64,000 nucleotides of DNA, from the NCBI GenBank assembly GCA_002923315.1, contig BEHM01000012.1, positions 1 through 64,000 of the forward strand. Reading direction: 5' to 3'. The position numbers were made by a program, and so were the translations under genes. The DNA comes from a bacterium HR10 (GTDB taxonomy: Bacteria; Acidobacteriota; Blastocatellia; HR10). A model generated the notes under the pieces. It was not told where the DNA came from. It did not search any database and saw only the letters and a program-made list of their open reading frames with translations. Below, piece by piece: positions 33,874 to 44,640 of this stretch (positions are counted from its first letter, which is position 1; every line of letters starts with the position of its first letter).

Positions 33874-35192
33874 GGTCTTCTCGCCATCGTCTCGATGAGG
33901 ATCGGCTCAAGATGCGAGAGGATTCGCTCGGTCGTCCCGCGATGCTGGGCCAGGAAGGTGCGCGCCGCTTCCTGAAAGCGCGCGCGCAGGTTCTCTTCCC
34001 GGAGCAGTCGCTCCATCGCGTCCGCGAGCGCGCGTGCCAGAGCCTCCGGGCGTGGGGGCGCCGAGATCCGCCACACACACGCCGCATACGCGGGGAAATT
34101 GGGATCACTGTAGCGAGGGCCGACGATGACGCACGCGCCGCGGACCAGCGGCTCGATCACGTTATGAGCGAGGGAAGCAGAGAAGCTTCCCCCGATCACT
34201 GCCACGTGAGCCAAGCGATAGACGGCGGCCAGCTCCCCCACGGTATCCAGGAGGATGACCTCCGCCTGTTCCGCCTTCTGGCGATCGGTCGCGCGCGTGC
34301 GGCGAATGACCCGCCATCCTGAGGCGCGGAGCCATGCCTCCACGGCATCGAATCGTTCCGGACGCCGTGGAGCAATGAGCAAGCGCATCGCGCGAAGGTC
34401 CGCGCACTCGGCGCGGAGGATCTCAAAGGCGCGCACGATCACGGCCTCCTCGCCCGCCGCCGTGCTCCCTGCCACGATGAGTGATCGCTCCTTCGGGAGA
34501 CCAAGCTGGTGCGCCAGCTCTTCCGCCACCGCCGCCTCTTCGTCCGAGGGGCGCGCATCCCATTTCACATTGCCGACGACGTGGACGCGCTCGGCGGGAG
34601 CGCCCAGCTCGCGCATGCGCCGGGCATCCTCCTCGCTTTGCATGAGGAGCAGATGGAAGTTTTCGAGGACGCGCGCCATGAACGGGCGGATCCGGCGGTA
34701 CCGACGAAACGAGCGATCCGAGAGGCGACCACTGGCAAGCACCACGGGGATGCGGCGACGAGCGCACTCCCGCAGGAAGTTCGGCCAGATCTCCGTCTCC
34801 AGAATCAGGACGAGGCTCGGGTGAAGCCGTTCAAAAGCCCGCGCCACCGAGAAGCGCCAATCGAGGGGGAAGCGAACGATCGTCGCTGTGGACCCGTAGC
34901 GGCGACGCGCGATCTGCTGCCCCGTCTCGGTCACCGTGGAGAGCACCAGGTGAAAAGGCGATGGGGCGAATCGCGGGAGCGCTGCGATCAGCGGTGCGGC
35001 GGCGAGGATCTCGCCGACCGAGACGCCGTGAATCCAGAGGACGGGCCGCTCGCGCGGGAGCGGCGCGGGGAAGCCCAAGCGTTCGCGCCATCCATGATGC
35101 GCTCTCCCGGTGACGAGGGCGCGGATGGCGAGATAGGGCAGCAGCACCGCGGTCGCCAGAAGAAGCGACAGGTTATAGAGCGCGTACCACAT
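33870..35192 (-). CDS. waaA: 3-deoxy-D-manno-octulosonic acid (Kdo) transferase
   Basis: A 440-residue GT30 glycosyltransferase that adds Kdo to lipid A. Visible are an N-terminal hydrophobic anchor, WIHGVSVGEILAA, VLILETEIWPNF, GNVKWD and GGSFSASLAHNVIEP. ATG 35192 is taken from homology to the usual MxxLYNLxL start; there is no good ribosome site just upstream. It forms a unit with lpxK. A hairpin terminator separates it from ppdK. Confidence 0.93.
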   Translation of the reverse strand: MWYALYNLSLLLATAVLLPYLAIRALVTGRAHHGWRERLGFPAPLPRERPVLWIHGVSVGEILAAAPLIAALPRFAPSPFHLVLSTVTETGQQIARRRYGSTATIVRFPLDWRFSVARAFERLHPSLVLILETEIWPNFLRECARRRIPVVLASGRLSDRSFRRYRRIRPFMARVLENFHLLLMQSEEDARRMRELGAPAERVHVVGNVKWDARPSDEEAAVAEELAHQLGLPKERSLIVAGSTAAGEEAVIVRAFEILRAECADLRAMRLLIAPRRPERFDAVEAWLRASGWRVIRRTRATDRQKAEQAEVILLDTVGELAAVYRLAHVAVIGGSFSASLAHNVIEPLVRGACVIVGPRYSDPNFPAYAACVWRISAPPRPEALARALADAMERLLREENLRARFQEAARTFLAQHRGTTERILSHLEPILIETMARRP

Positions 35193-35210
35193 GCGCGGCG
35201 AGTGAGGAGG

Positions 35211-35240
35211 GGAGCCCCCCGCGCGAGCGCGAGGGGCTCC
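35211..35240 (-). terminator. hairpin after ppdK
   Basis: GGAGCCCC and GGGGCTCC arms enclose an inner CGCG/CGCG stem, six bases after the ppdK stop. No strong T-tract. Confidence 0.5.
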
Positions 35241-35245
35241 CGGGA

Positions 35246-37957
35246 TCACTCCAGGACAGCGGTGAGTTCGGTGACGGCGGCTTGCGCGGCGGCGAGAATG
35301 GCGATGGGCACGCGATATGGAGAGCAGCTGACGTAATCCAGCCCGATGCGATGGCAGAATTCGACGGAGCTCGGCTCGCCACCATGCTCACCGCAGATGC
35401 CGGTCTTCAGGTCGGCGCGCACGGCGCGTCCGCGTTCGACACCGAGGCGCATGAGTTCGCCCACGCCTGCGCGATCGAGGATGAGGAAGGGGTCGGTCTC
35501 CAGGATCCCGCGCTTCATATACGCCTCGATGACGGCCACCGTATCATCGCGCGAGAAGCCGAAGGTCGTTTGCGTCAAGTCATTCGTGCCGAAGCTGAAG
35601 AACTCGGCCGATCGCGCGATCTCTCCGGCTGTGAGCGCTGCGCGCGGCAGCTCGATCATTGTCCCGACCAGATAGGAGATGGTCACTCCCGTCTCCCGCA
35701 TGACTTCGCGGGCCACGCGATCAATGATCTCGCGCTGCGCTTCGAACTCGCGCGCGATGCCCACAAGCGGCACCATGATCTCGGGGTGCACGCGCACGCC
35801 CTCGCGCGCGACTTGGCAGGCCGCCTCGAAGATCGCGCGGGCTTGCATCTCGGTGATCTCCGGATAGAGGATCCCGAGTCGGCAGCCGCGGAATCCCAAC
35901 ATGGGATTGAACTCGTGCAGCTCCTCGACGCGCGCCAGCAGGCGTTCCTTCTCCTCCAGTCCTTCGGTCTCCCCCCTCGCCTTCATGACGGCGATCTCCA
36001 CCATGAGGTGTTCGCGCTTGGGCAGGAACTCATGCAGGGGCGGATCGAGCAGCCGGATCGTGACCGGGTATCCATCCATCGCGCGGAAGATCGCCGCGAA
36101 GTCCTCGCGTTGCATGGGGAGCAGACGCGCGAGCGCCTCGCGCCGTTGCGCCTCCGTCGAGGCGAGAATCATGGCCTGCATGTGGGGCAGGCGATCTGGC
36201 GCGAAGAACATGTGTTCGGTGCGCGCCAGGCCGATCCCCTCGGCGCCGAAAGCGCGCGCCAGCCGCGCATCTTCCGGTGTATCGGCATTGGCGCGGACGC
36301 CGAGCCGTTTGACCTCGCGCGCTGTGTCCATCACGCGCTTGAAATACTGATAGACTTTCGACTGCTCGGGGGGCAGCTCCCCATTGAGGACGCGCAAGAT
36401 CTCGGATTCGACCTTGGGGACATCGCCGAGCAGAATCTCCCCCGTGGTCCCGTCAATGGAGATATAGTCGCCCTCGCGAAGCAGAACGTCGCCCAGGCGC
36501 GCTACGCCCGCCTCCTCGTCAATGACGAGCGCACTGCAGCCGACGACGGCCGGCTTGCCCATCTGGCGCCCGACGACGGCCGCGTGCGAGGTGGCGCCGC
36601 CCCGAGCAGTGAGGAATCCTTCCGAGGCCTGCATACCGGCGATGTCATCGGGCGACGTCTCCATACGCACGAGCACGACCCGCTCCCCTTGTCGTCGCAT
36701 CTCGACCGCGCGCCGCGCGGTGAAGGCGATCCGTCCGGCCGCCGCACCCGGAGAGGATGCCAACCCTCGGCCGATGACGCGGAATTCCCGTCGCCGCACC
36801 GGATCGAACGTGGGATGAAGGAGCTGGTTCAGGGTGGGCGCTTCGATGAGCCGCAACGATTCCTCCGGCGTCACCAGGCCTTCATCCACCATGTCGCATG
36901 CGATCTTGATGGCCGCCAGACCTGTGCGCTTGGCGCTCCGCGTCTGGAGCATGAAGAGCTGACCTTCCTGCACGGTGAACTCGAAATCCTGCACATCGCG
37001 ATAGTGACGCTCCAACCGCTCGGCGATCTCCTCCAGTTGACGATAGACGTCCGGGAGAAGCTCGCGCAGCTTCTGCAAGGGGAGAGGCGTCCGAATCCCG
37101 GCGACGACGTCCTCGCCCTGCGCGTTCGGCAGGAATTCGCCGAACAGCTCCTTCTCTCCGGTCGCCGGATTGCGCGTGAAGCCGACGCCGGAACCGCTGG
37201 TCTCGCCCATGTTGCCGAAGACCATCGCCTGGACGTTCACCGCCGTTCCGAGATCATGCGGGATGTTGTGAATTTGCCGATACGTGATCGCGCGCTCGTT
37301 GTTCCAAGAGCGGAAGACGGCGTCGCGAGCCCGAACCAATTGCTCGTGCGGGTCCTCAGGGAAGTCTTCGCCCGTCTCTTCCTTGATGAGCTGTTTGAAC
37401 TCGCGCACCAACGCCTTGAGGTCCTCGGCCGTCAGCTCCGTGTCGTGATGAACACCGCGCTCCCCCTTCTTGGCCTCGATCCGTTCCTCGAACTTCCTCT
37501 TCTCCACGCCGAGGACGACATTGCCGAACATCTGGACGAATCGGCGATAGCAGTCATAGGCGAAGCGCGGATTGCGCGTGCGGCGGGCCAGAGCTTCGAC
37601 GGTCACGTCGTTCAGGCCCAGATTCAGGATTGTATCCATCATCCCCGGCATGCTGAACTTGGCGCCGGAGCGCACCGAGACCAGCAGCGGTCGCTCCCGA
37701 TCGCCCAATCGCTCCCCGCGCAGCTCCTCAAGCCGCCGCAGGGCGCGCTCGATCTCCGCCTCGATCTCCGCCGGCAAGCGGCCCCCGTTCTCGTAGAAGA
37801 TCCGACAGGCTTCAGTGGTGATCGTGAATCCCGGAGGGACCGGCAATCCCGCGTTGGTCATCTCAGCGAGGCCGGCCCCCTTCCCTCCCAATAAATCCCT
37901 CAAGCGCGCGGATCCTTCCGCCTGACCGTTTCCGAAGAAATACACGTACTTGCCCAT
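35246..37957 (-). CDS. ppdK: pyruvate, phosphate dikinase
   Basis: A 903-residue enzyme interconverting pyruvate, ATP and phosphate with PEP, AMP and PPi. The N-terminal ATP-grasp domain starts GGKGAGLAEM. The phosphohistidine domain has ARGGATSHAAVVGRQMGKP with the catalytic His. The C-terminal TIM barrel has GIGLARTEHMFF, LGFRGCRLGI, SFGTNDLTQ and the Cys in CGEHGGEP. ATG 37957 follows GAGAGGGAG. It supports gluconeogenesis or PPi-linked glycolysis, useful with fatty acid growth. Confidence 0.95.
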   Translation of the reverse strand: MGKYVYFFGNGQAEGSARLRDLLGGKGAGLAEMTNAGLPVPPGFTITTEACRIFYENGGRLPAEIEAEIERALRRLEELRGERLGDRERPLLVSVRSGAKFSMPGMMDTILNLGLNDVTVEALARRTRNPRFAYDCYRRFVQMFGNVVLGVEKRKFEERIEAKKGERGVHHDTELTAEDLKALVREFKQLIKEETGEDFPEDPHEQLVRARDAVFRSWNNERAITYRQIHNIPHDLGTAVNVQAMVFGNMGETSGSGVGFTRNPATGEKELFGEFLPNAQGEDVVAGIRTPLPLQKLRELLPDVYRQLEEIAERLERHYRDVQDFEFTVQEGQLFMLQTRSAKRTGLAAIKIACDMVDEGLVTPEESLRLIEAPTLNQLLHPTFDPVRRREFRVIGRGLASSPGAAAGRIAFTARRAVEMRRQGERVVLVRMETSPDDIAGMQASEGFLTARGGATSHAAVVGRQMGKPAVVGCSALVIDEEAGVARLGDVLLREGDYISIDGTTGEILLGDVPKVESEILRVLNGELPPEQSKVYQYFKRVMDTAREVKRLGVRANADTPEDARLARAFGAEGIGLARTEHMFFAPDRLPHMQAMILASTEAQRREALARLLPMQREDFAAIFRAMDGYPVTIRLLDPPLHEFLPKREHLMVEIAVMKARGETEGLEEKERLLARVEELHEFNPMLGFRGCRLGILYPEITEMQARAIFEAACQVAREGVRVHPEIMVPLVGIAREFEAQREIIDRVAREVMRETGVTISYLVGTMIELPRAALTAGEIARSAEFFSFGTNDLTQTTFGFSRDDTVAVIEAYMKRGILETDPFLILDRAGVGELMRLGVERGRAVRADLKTGICGEHGGEPSSVEFCHRIGLDYVSCSPYRVPIAILAAAQAAVTELTAVLE

Positions 37958-38032
37958 AGCATCTCCCTCTCCGCAGATGTTCTTCACGTATTCTCAAGGG
38001 CGTGCCTCATGCGCGGCATCCCCCTTCTTCCT

Positions 38033-38785
38033 TCACGCCCCCGAATTTGAAACATCCCATAATAGCGCGGTTCTCAATTCGCGTTCAAGGACATCGCGAA
38101 GGAGTTGTCGGAGCAGATGGCGCAGTTGCGCCGTCTCTCTCGCGGTCGGGAGGGACGCCCATTCGCCCGGCGGGCGCTTGAGCATCTCGGCGAAGAGGCG
38201 GCGCAGCGAGGGAGTGATCGCGTGACCGCCTAGCGGCGGGCCGCAACGCTCGCATCGGGGGGTGCCCTCGCGCGTGATCCAGAGGGATTCCTCCGGGCGG
38301 AGAGCGCGCCCGCAGGCCGCGCACGCCTCCAGGGAGGCGAAGAAGCCGCCCAGCTTCAACATCCACGTCTCGAAGTAAACAGCCAGAGCCGGCAATGAGG
38401 CGCCTCGGAGGAACGCATCTCGCGTCGCGCGGATCAACCGATACACCGGGGGCTGTGGCTCCGCCGGAGGTTGAAAGGCATCCACGAGTTCGGCCACATG
38501 GTGGAGGAACGCTTCGCCTTCGGGCGTCACCGCGCGCTCGAAAGGGGAGCACAGCAACTCGCAGCTCCGCAAAGAGACCAACTCCCTGGATTCCTTCTCG
38601 TAGAAAGACGCGAAGACCTCAGACAAGGGTTCCAGGCACGCGCCGAAGCGACTCTTCGGCCGACGCGCCCCTCGGGCGACGGCGCGAATCTTCCCGTAGA
38701 GATGGGTGAAGAGGACGACGATCTTATCCGCCTCTGCGAGCGGGTACGTCATCAAAACGAACGCTTCGCTCTCTCTGAGCGCCAT
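38033..38785 (-). CDS. recO: DNA repair protein RecO
   Basis: A 250-residue RecO. The N-terminal OB fold has LPLAEADKIV-like and GKIRAVARGARRPKSRFG segments. The helical C-terminal domain contains a four-Cys zinc finger (CAACG, then CERCG). It mediates RecA loading on SSB-coated DNA. The ATG follows GGAGGAGGAG. tRNA-Phe lies divergent to its right. Confidence 0.9.
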   Translation of the reverse strand: MALRESEAFVLMTYPLAEADKIVVLFTHLYGKIRAVARGARRPKSRFGACLEPLSEVFASFYEKESRELVSLRSCELLCSPFERAVTPEGEAFLHHVAELVDAFQPPAEPQPPVYRLIRATRDAFLRGASLPALAVYFETWMLKLGGFFASLEACAACGRALRPEESLWITREGTPRCERCGPPLGGHAITPSLRRLFAEMLKRPPGEWASLPTARETAQLRHLLRQLLRDVLERELRTALLWDVSNSGA

Positions 38786-38843
38786 CTCCTCCTCCGAGGG
38801 GGCCTCATCACGCTGCGGCCCATCGCGCGGACGCCTGCTCGGG

Positions 38844-38873
38844 TTGACAGTACCGTCCTTCTCCGAGTAAGCT
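38844..38873 (+). promoter_or_regulatory. promoter of tRNA-Phe
   Basis: TTGACA, 18 bases, TAAGCT, 12 bases before the tRNA. Confidence 0.5.
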
Positions 38874-38885
38874 ATATCGGCAACT

Positions 38886-38958
38886 GGCCAGGTAGCTCAG
38901 TCGGTAGAGCAGGGGACTGAAAATCCCTGTGTCGGCGGTTCGATTCCGTCCCTGGCCA
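38886..38958 (+). tRNA. tRNA-Phe (GAA)
   Basis: A 73-base cloverleaf. The acceptor GGCCAGG pairs with CCTGGCC; the D arm is GCTC/GAGC; the anticodon stem GGGGA/TCCCT has loop CTGAAAA (anticodon GAA); the T loop is TTCGATT. The discriminator is A and CCA is encoded at 38959-38961. Confidence 0.97.
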
Positions 38959-39145
38959 CCATGCCTCTCTCCTGGTGACGATCTCCGCGAAGTATCTGGG
39001 TTCACCCCGCGCGAGGGCATTTGAGGCGCAGTCTTCTGCACCTTCGTGGCGCTCTCTTCGGACGCGGGATGTCGGAGAAGGGGGCTGCAGATCACGAAGG
39101 CGCGAATCGCCGAGGTGAATCGCGGACGTCTTTTCGATGTGTGAC

Positions 39146-41377
39146 TCACGGGCCCAAGTATTCGGGCAGGACGTTCTGCCAGATGGTTTCCAGCTCGCGG
39201 ATCGGAGCATTGATGGCCGTCTTCCCGTCAATCGTGACGCGGAGGTGCGTCCCTCCGACGCGTCCCAAGATGGCATAAGGAATGTGGAACTGCTGCGCGA
39301 TGCGCTCCAGAGCGGCCAGATGGTCGGGCTCAACCGTCACCACGATGCGCGAGGGCGTCTCGCTGAAGAGCAGCGAGATCGGCGATCGAACGCCTTCAGT
39401 CGTCAGGAGGAGATCGGCGCCGATGGCCTCTCGCCGGTGGCTGGAGAAGCAGCATTCAACCAGGGCGATGATCAAGCCGCCATCGGAACAATCGTGGGCG
39501 GATTTGATGATCCCCTCCGCTATGGCCATCAGACACGCCTGTTGGACGGCGCGTTCCATGTGCAGATCCAGGGCGGGCGCGTCTCCCCCGACGAGTCCGT
39601 GGATCCATGCCAGATATTCGCTCCCGCCCAGATCATCGCCCGTACGGCCGAGCAGGACGATGACATCCCCCTCGCTCTTGAACCAGGGAGTGATGGGCAC
39701 GGGGATTCTCGAGCGATTCCTCTGCTCGGCGCTCCCGTAATTCAAGCCCTCGATCACGCCGAGCATCCCGATGACCGGCGTGGGATAGATGCCCCGCCCT
39801 TCGGTCTCGTTATAGAAGCTCACATTCCCCCCCGTCACCGGGGTTTGGAAGATGGCGCATGCCTCGGCCATTCCGTCAATGACTTCGCTGAAGGCCCACA
39901 TGACTTCCGGGTGCTCCGGGGAGGCGAAGTTCAAACAGTTCGTGCACGCGATCGGCACCGCTCCGGTCACGACGAGGTTGCGACAGGCTTCGGCGACGGC
40001 CAATCGCGCGCCCGCGCGGGGATTCAAATAGCAGTAGCGCCCGTTGCCATCGAGCGTCAGCGCGATCGCCTTTCGCGTCTCCTTGACTCTGAGCACCGCG
40101 GCATCCGCGCCGGGCAGCAGGATCGTGTTCGTGCGCACCATGTGGTCGTACTGGCGATAGACCCATTGTTTCGAGGCCAGATTCGGCGAGCGCAGCATCT
40201 GTCGGAGCAGATGCTCCAGTGGGGCGGAAGGAGCATGAATCGCATCCCACGGCACTTCATCTCCGGTCTCCGCTCGCCGCATGGGCCGATGATAGACCGG
40301 AGCCCCCTCGGCCAACAATTGGGTGGGGAGATCAGCCACGAGCCGCCCGTGATGGAACACGCGGAGTCGGCCGTCGTCGGTGACGCGACCGATCTCGACG
40401 GCATCCAGCCCCCACTTGGCGAAGATCTCCTTCACCTCCCGCTCGTGTCCGGCGCGGACAACCAGCAGCATGCGCTCCTGCGATTCCGAGAGGAGGATCT
40501 CGTAGGCGGACATGCCGGCCTCGCGTTGTGGCACGCGATCTAGATCCAGCTCCATGCCCGTTCGCGCGCGCGCGCCCATCTCGCAACTGGCGCAAGTGAG
40601 CCCGGCGGCCCCCATGTCCTGCACGCCGATGATGGCCTGTGTGCGCAACGCTTCCAGACAGGCTTCCAGCAGCAACTTCTCCAGGAAGGGATCGCCCACC
40701 TGAACGGCCGGGCGGTGTTGGAGCGCCGAGTGATCAAATTGCGCGGACGCCATGCGCGCGCCATGAATCCCATCGCGCCCGGTCTTGGCGCCCACATAGA
40801 GGACGGTGTTGCCGGGACCACTGGCGCGCGCGTAGACGATGTGGTCGGGACGCGCCAGGCCGACGGCCATAGCGTTCACCAGGGGATTGCGCGAGTAGCA
40901 TTCGGCGAAGAAGACCTCCCCCCCGACGGTGGGGACACCGAAGCAATTGCCGTAGTCAGCGATGCCGCGCACGACGCCATCCATGATGGCGCGATTGCGC
41001 GGTTCGGTGAGGGGGCCAAATCGCAGCGAATCCAAGACGGCGATGGGGCGCGCCCCCATCGTGAAGATGTCGCGCAGAATCCCACCGACACCCGTGGCCG
41101 CCCCTTGATACGGCTCGATGAAGCTCGGATGGTTGTGCGACTCGATCTTGAAGACGACGCACCACCCGTCGCCGATATCCACGACCCCGGCATTCTCGCC
41201 CGGCCCTTGAAGGATTCGCGCGCCCGTTGTGGGCAATCGGCGCAGGTGGATCTTCGATGATTTGTACGAACAGTGCTCCGACCACATGGCCGCGAGCATT
41301 CCCACCTCGACGGGATTCGGCTCCCGCCCCAGGTGCTCGACGATCCGTTGATACTCCTCTGGCGTGAGCTCGCTCAT
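39146..41377 (-). CDS. purL: phosphoribosylformylglycinamidine synthase subunit PurL
   Basis: A 743-residue small-type PurL (743 residues is typical), catalysing the ATP-dependent FGAR to FGAM step of purine synthesis. It has [12 protein letters not shown] near the N-terminus, [29 protein letters not shown] and [12 protein letters not shown] in the second half. It would need separate PurS and PurQ, not in this window. ATG 41377 fits the MSELTPEEY start of homologues. It is divergent from efp. Confidence 0.95.
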   Translation of the reverse strand: MSELTPEEYQRIVEHLGREPNPVEVGMLAAMWSEHCSYKSSKIHLRRLPTTGARILQGPGENAGVVDIGDGWCVVFKIESHNHPSFIEPYQGAATGVGGILRDIFTMGARPIAVLDSLRFGPLTEPRNRAIMDGVVRGIADYGNCFGVPTVGGEVFFAECYSRNPLVNAMAVGLARPDHIVYARASGPGNTVLYVGAKTGRDGIHGARMASAQFDHSALQHRPAVQVGDPFLEKLLLEACLEALRTQAIIGVQDMGAAGLTCASCEMGARARTGMELDLDRVPQREAGMSAYEILLSESQERMLLVVRAGHEREVKEIFAKWGLDAVEIGRVTDDGRLRVFHHGRLVADLPTQLLAEGAPVYHRPMRRAETGDEVPWDAIHAPSAPLEHLLRQMLRSPNLASKQWVYRQYDHMVRTNTILLPGADAAVLRVKETRKAIALTLDGNGRYCYLNPRAGARLAVAEACRNLVVTGAVPIACTNCLNFASPEHPEVMWAFSEVIDGMAEACAIFQTPVTGGNVSFYNETEGRGIYPTPVIGMLGVIEGLNYGSAEQRNRSRIPVPITPWFKSEGDVIVLLGRTGDDLGGSEYLAWIHGLVGGDAPALDLHMERAVQQACLMAIAEGIIKSAHDCSDGGLIIALVECCFSSHRREAIGADLLLTTEGVRSPISLLFSETPSRIVVTVEPDHLAALERIAQQFHIPYAILGRVGGTHLRVTIDGKTAINAPIRELETIWQNVLPEYLGP

Positions 41378-41503
41378 GGCCTCCGCGCCCTGTGGTGATG
41401 CTGGCTCCGAACGCGAGATTATAGCGGAAGTCTTGACCGCGTCCAAAGCCGTACGCTAATTTTAATGGCCTCGAAGACGGTTCACATCTCCGGAGGACAC
41501 GCG

Positions 41504-42064
41504 ATGATACAAGCGACGCGGATTCGGCGCGGGATGATCATCGTTCACGAGGGGGATCCGTGTCTGGTCCTCGACTTTCGGCATGTGACGCCGGGGAATT
41601 GGCGCGCGATGGTGCAGACGAAGTTGCGGAATCTGCGGACGGGGATCTCGTTCGAGCATCGCTTTCGCTCGACCGATACGGTGGAGAAGGCGGTTCTGGA
41701 AGAGCAGGAGTTCGAGTACCTCTATAGCGACGGGACGAGTTACTACTTCATGAACACGGAGACATTCGAGCAGATCGCCTTGGATGAAGAGGTCCTGGGC
41801 GATGCCGTGAAATTCCTCATCCCGAATCTGCGCCTCAAGGTCGCCTTCTATCAGGGTAAGCCGATCGGCATCGAATTGCCTCCGACCGTGGATCTTCGCG
41901 TGGTGGAGACGGAGCCCGGACTGAAGGGGGCGACCGTGACGGCCGTCAACAAGCCGGCCACGCTGGAGACTGGCCTGGTCATTCAAGTCCCTCCCTTTGT
42001 CGAGCCGGGCGACATCGTCCGCGTGGATACGACCGAGGGGACGTACATCGAGCGCGTGAAGTGA
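41504..42064 (+). CDS. efp: elongation factor P
   Basis: A 186-residue EF-P with all three OB-like domains; it relieves ribosome stalling at polyproline. ATG 41504 follows CGGAGGACAC and gives the usual length. The domain I loop that carries the modified Lys or Arg in most studied EF-Ps (PGKG or PGRG) reads [10 protein letters not shown] here, with Asn at residue 32. The usual modifications cannot occur at this site. The C-terminal [14 protein letters not shown] is standard. Confidence 0.94.
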   Translation: MIQATRIRRGMIIVHEGDPCLVLDFRHVTPGNWRAMVQTKLRNLRTGISFEHRFRSTDTVEKAVLEEQEFEYLYSDGTSYYFMNTETFEQIALDEEVLGDAVKFLIPNLRLKVAFYQGKPIGIELPPTVDLRVVETEPGLKGATVTAVNKPATLETGLVIQVPPFVEPGDIVRVDTTEGTYIERVK

Positions 42065-42069
42065 ACTCC

Positions 42070-44640
42070 TCACGTCCGCACCCGAAGAAGCAGGTAGAGG
42101 CCGAGCGCCGAGAGCAACCCGTTGGGACTCCAGGCCGCCGCGCGAGGCGAGAAGTATTCGTATCGCCCTAATTGCTCGAAGAACCCGAGCGCGAGCCAAT
42201 AGAGCAGACCGATCGCGATCCCGAGGCCGATGGCGTGGCGCGCCCCCTTCCGCCCGAAGGTCAAGCCGAAGGGGATCCCGAAAAGCGCCATGACGAGGAC
42301 CGCTGCCGCATTGGCCGATCGGCGTTCCAGGGCGATTTTGAAATCCGTCGGATCCAACCCCCACTCCGTCAGTGCGCGAATGTGCGCGCGGAGTTCCCGC
42401 GAGGTCATCGCCTCCGGTTTCCGAGGAGGACGAGCGAGAAGTTCCGAGTCCATCCCGTTCGGGAGCCAGAGATGATCCAGGTGGTGCTCGGCCAGAAGGT
42501 GGGCGCCATCGAATTCCCAGACGGAGGCGCGGCGGAGAAGCCAGGCGGCGCGCCGTTCATCCCACTGGGCGACCTCGGCTTCGATCCGACGGCGCAGCAG
42601 GAACCTCTCCGGCGAGAATTCGAGGATCACGGGCGCCCAGGCCCGACGGGTCGCTGGATCGAAAGAGGCGAAGCGGACGATGTGCCGAGGGAAGCGCCCG
42701 TGGTCGCGGGCACTGGCCGAAGCGCTCGCGAGCGGCGAGGATTCCTTCGCCGCTCGGTCCGCGGAGCGGGCGGTCGCCTCCTCTGCGTCTGACCAGAGAG
42801 CGATCCATCGGATCGCCGGGGCGGTCAGGGAGCGTTCAGCGTCCGAAGGGAAACGCCCCTTCTTGATATAGAAGCGCAACAGGTCCTGCCGAGCGTTCGC
42901 CTCTGGCACGATGTGCTCCTGCCAGAAGGCGAGGGCGAGCGCCACGACGGCGCTCGCCGCGAGAATGGGAACCGACGCGCGATAGATCGAGATCCCGGCG
43001 GCTCGAAAGGCCGTGAGTTCCCCGGATTTGCTCAACACGCTCATGCTCAAGAGCGCCGCCATCAGCGCTGAGGGAGGAGCGAGGTAGCTGAGCACCGAGG
43101 GGGTGAGGAAGACGAGATACTCGGCGACGAAACGGGCCGGGATCTGATTCGCAATCAGGTCAGACGACAGCTCGAAGACTGTGAAGATGACGAAGAGCGT
43201 CCACAAGCCGACGAGCGTCGTGAGATACAGACTGAGGAACTGCGCGGCGATATACCGATCGCCGATCCGAAGACGGCCACGCGCCAGGTGGCTGAGAGCG
43301 CGCATCGAATCCATCACGAGGGGGCGAGATGCGCCAGCGCGCGTGACGAACGGGCGAGAGAGGCGGATGAGCATCTCTTGTCCGATCCGGCGGGTGCGCG
43401 CCCGCAAGTGATCCCATTGGGTGATCAATTGGACGCGAAGCGGAGGAGTCGTCGGCGAGGTCAACCGCGCTCGTTCGGCCATCCGCTCGATCGCCCGAAT
43501 CAGGGAGAAGCGCTCCGAGAGCTTCAGGACGCTGTACCCAGTGAGGAGGATATTCCCCCCCCAGAGGGCGAGCAGGGGGGGCAGCCGCCCGACGCGCGCC
43601 ATGTTCTCGCCGCCCAGCAGTAGCAGATAGTACGAGGCCGCCAGCAGGATGCTGAGCCAGAACCCATAGCCACGTCCGCCCCGTCGTCGGGTCGTCCCCA
43701 CGGCGACGCCGACGAGAATGAGGACAAAGGGGGAGAAGCTCACGGCCAAGCGCTTATGGAATTCCACAAGGGCTCGCCGAGCAAGTCCTGGGTCGCGTCG
43801 GGCCGCCCAGAGTTCGGGGAGCGTCATCTCTTGGATCCGACTCTTCACGGAAGACGCGGCGATGTCCGGCTCTGTGCGCAGGCGCGCAGCTTCTCGCGAC
43901 TGTGCGTCGAAGCGAATCGTGGTGCGCGCGAAGGCTTCGATATCGTAGCGCGGCCCTTCGCGGGTGAGGCGGCGTTGATGAATGATCCCCTCGCGCAGGT
44001 GCAGCTGCGCGCTGTCGGGCGTCCGACCGAGTTCCAATCGGCCTCGCGCCGCCGTGATGAGCGTGAGCTCACGCGGGGGCTCCGCATCGGACGGCTGCTC
44101 TTCAATGGCGAGGAAGATGTGCTGCCAGAGATCGCTCCGCCGGTCCATTTCGCCGATGTAGAGGACCTTGCCCGCGAACCGATCGTCGAACACGCGGGGT
44201 TTTATCTGCAGGCGGATCCCCTGCAGGATCAGTTCGGCCCGTATCGCCTTCACCTGTCGAAGCGCATGCGGCATATCGAAGGCCGCCAGCCGGAGCGTCA
44301 CCGCGCTCGTCGGAAGAGCGAGCAGCAGGAGCGGCACCAGGAGACGGCGTCGGCCGATGCCACTGGTCAGCAGGACGGTCAACTCCTGATCACCGTGCCA
44401 GCGTCCGAGCCCCATCATCACGGCCACAAGGAGCGAGAGCGGGAGCGTGAGGATGAGGATTCGCGGGATGAGGGCCAGCAGCAACGTCCGCACAAGCGAC
44501 GGCGGCACATCCTTCTTCACGAACAACTCGGCGAACTCGGCCATTTGGCTGGCGAGCACGAGAACGGTGAAGACGAGGGCAGCCAGGACGAAATAGGGGA
44601 TGACCTCCACCAGCAGGTACCGCTCGATGCGCATTCTCAT
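42070..44640 (-). CDS. LptF-LptG fusion permease (LPS export)
   Basis: An 856-residue protein with two complete LptF/LptG (YjgP/YjgQ) permease domains in tandem. The first starts at IERYLLVEVIPYF (residue 3) and the second near residue 455 (DRYIAAQFLSLYL). Each has membrane helices, a periplasmic beta-jellyroll of about 130 residues and more helices. In E. coli these are two genes whose products pair to extract LPS with LptB. Here one chain could form the whole transmembrane unit. ATG 44640 overlaps the lipB stop by four bases. The inter-domain linker of about 60 residues is basic. Confidence 0.88.
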   Translation of the reverse strand: MRMRIERYLLVEVIPYFVLAALVFTVLVLASQMAEFAELFVKKDVPPSLVRTLLLALIPRILILTLPLSLLVAVMMGLGRWHGDQELTVLLTSGIGRRRLLVPLLLLALPTSAVTLRLAAFDMPHALRQVKAIRAELILQGIRLQIKPRVFDDRFAGKVLYIGEMDRRSDLWQHIFLAIEEQPSDAEPPRELTLITAARGRLELGRTPDSAQLHLREGIIHQRRLTREGPRYDIEAFARTTIRFDAQSREAARLRTEPDIAASSVKSRIQEMTLPELWAARRDPGLARRALVEFHKRLAVSFSPFVLILVGVAVGTTRRRGGRGYGFWLSILLAASYYLLLLGGENMARVGRLPPLLALWGGNILLTGYSVLKLSERFSLIRAIERMAERARLTSPTTPPLRVQLITQWDHLRARTRRIGQEMLIRLSRPFVTRAGASRPLVMDSMRALSHLARGRLRIGDRYIAAQFLSLYLTTLVGLWTLFVIFTVFELSSDLIANQIPARFVAEYLVFLTPSVLSYLAPPSALMAALLSMSVLSKSGELTAFRAAGISIYRASVPILAASAVVALALAFWQEHIVPEANARQDLLRFYIKKGRFPSDAERSLTAPAIRWIALWSDAEEATARSADRAAKESSPLASASASARDHGRFPRHIVRFASFDPATRRAWAPVILEFSPERFLLRRRIEAEVAQWDERRAAWLLRRASVWEFDGAHLLAEHHLDHLWLPNGMDSELLARPPRKPEAMTSRELRAHIRALTEWGLDPTDFKIALERRSANAAAVLVMALFGIPFGLTFGRKGARHAIGLGIAIGLLYWLALGFFEQLGRYEYFSPRAAAWSPNGLLSALGLYLLLRVRT

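Noticed and set aside
35282-37894. 870-codon open frame antisense to ppdK
   Set aside because: A mirror frame of a high-GC gene with strong codon bias. The opposite strand encodes a full pyruvate phosphate dikinase with all motifs.
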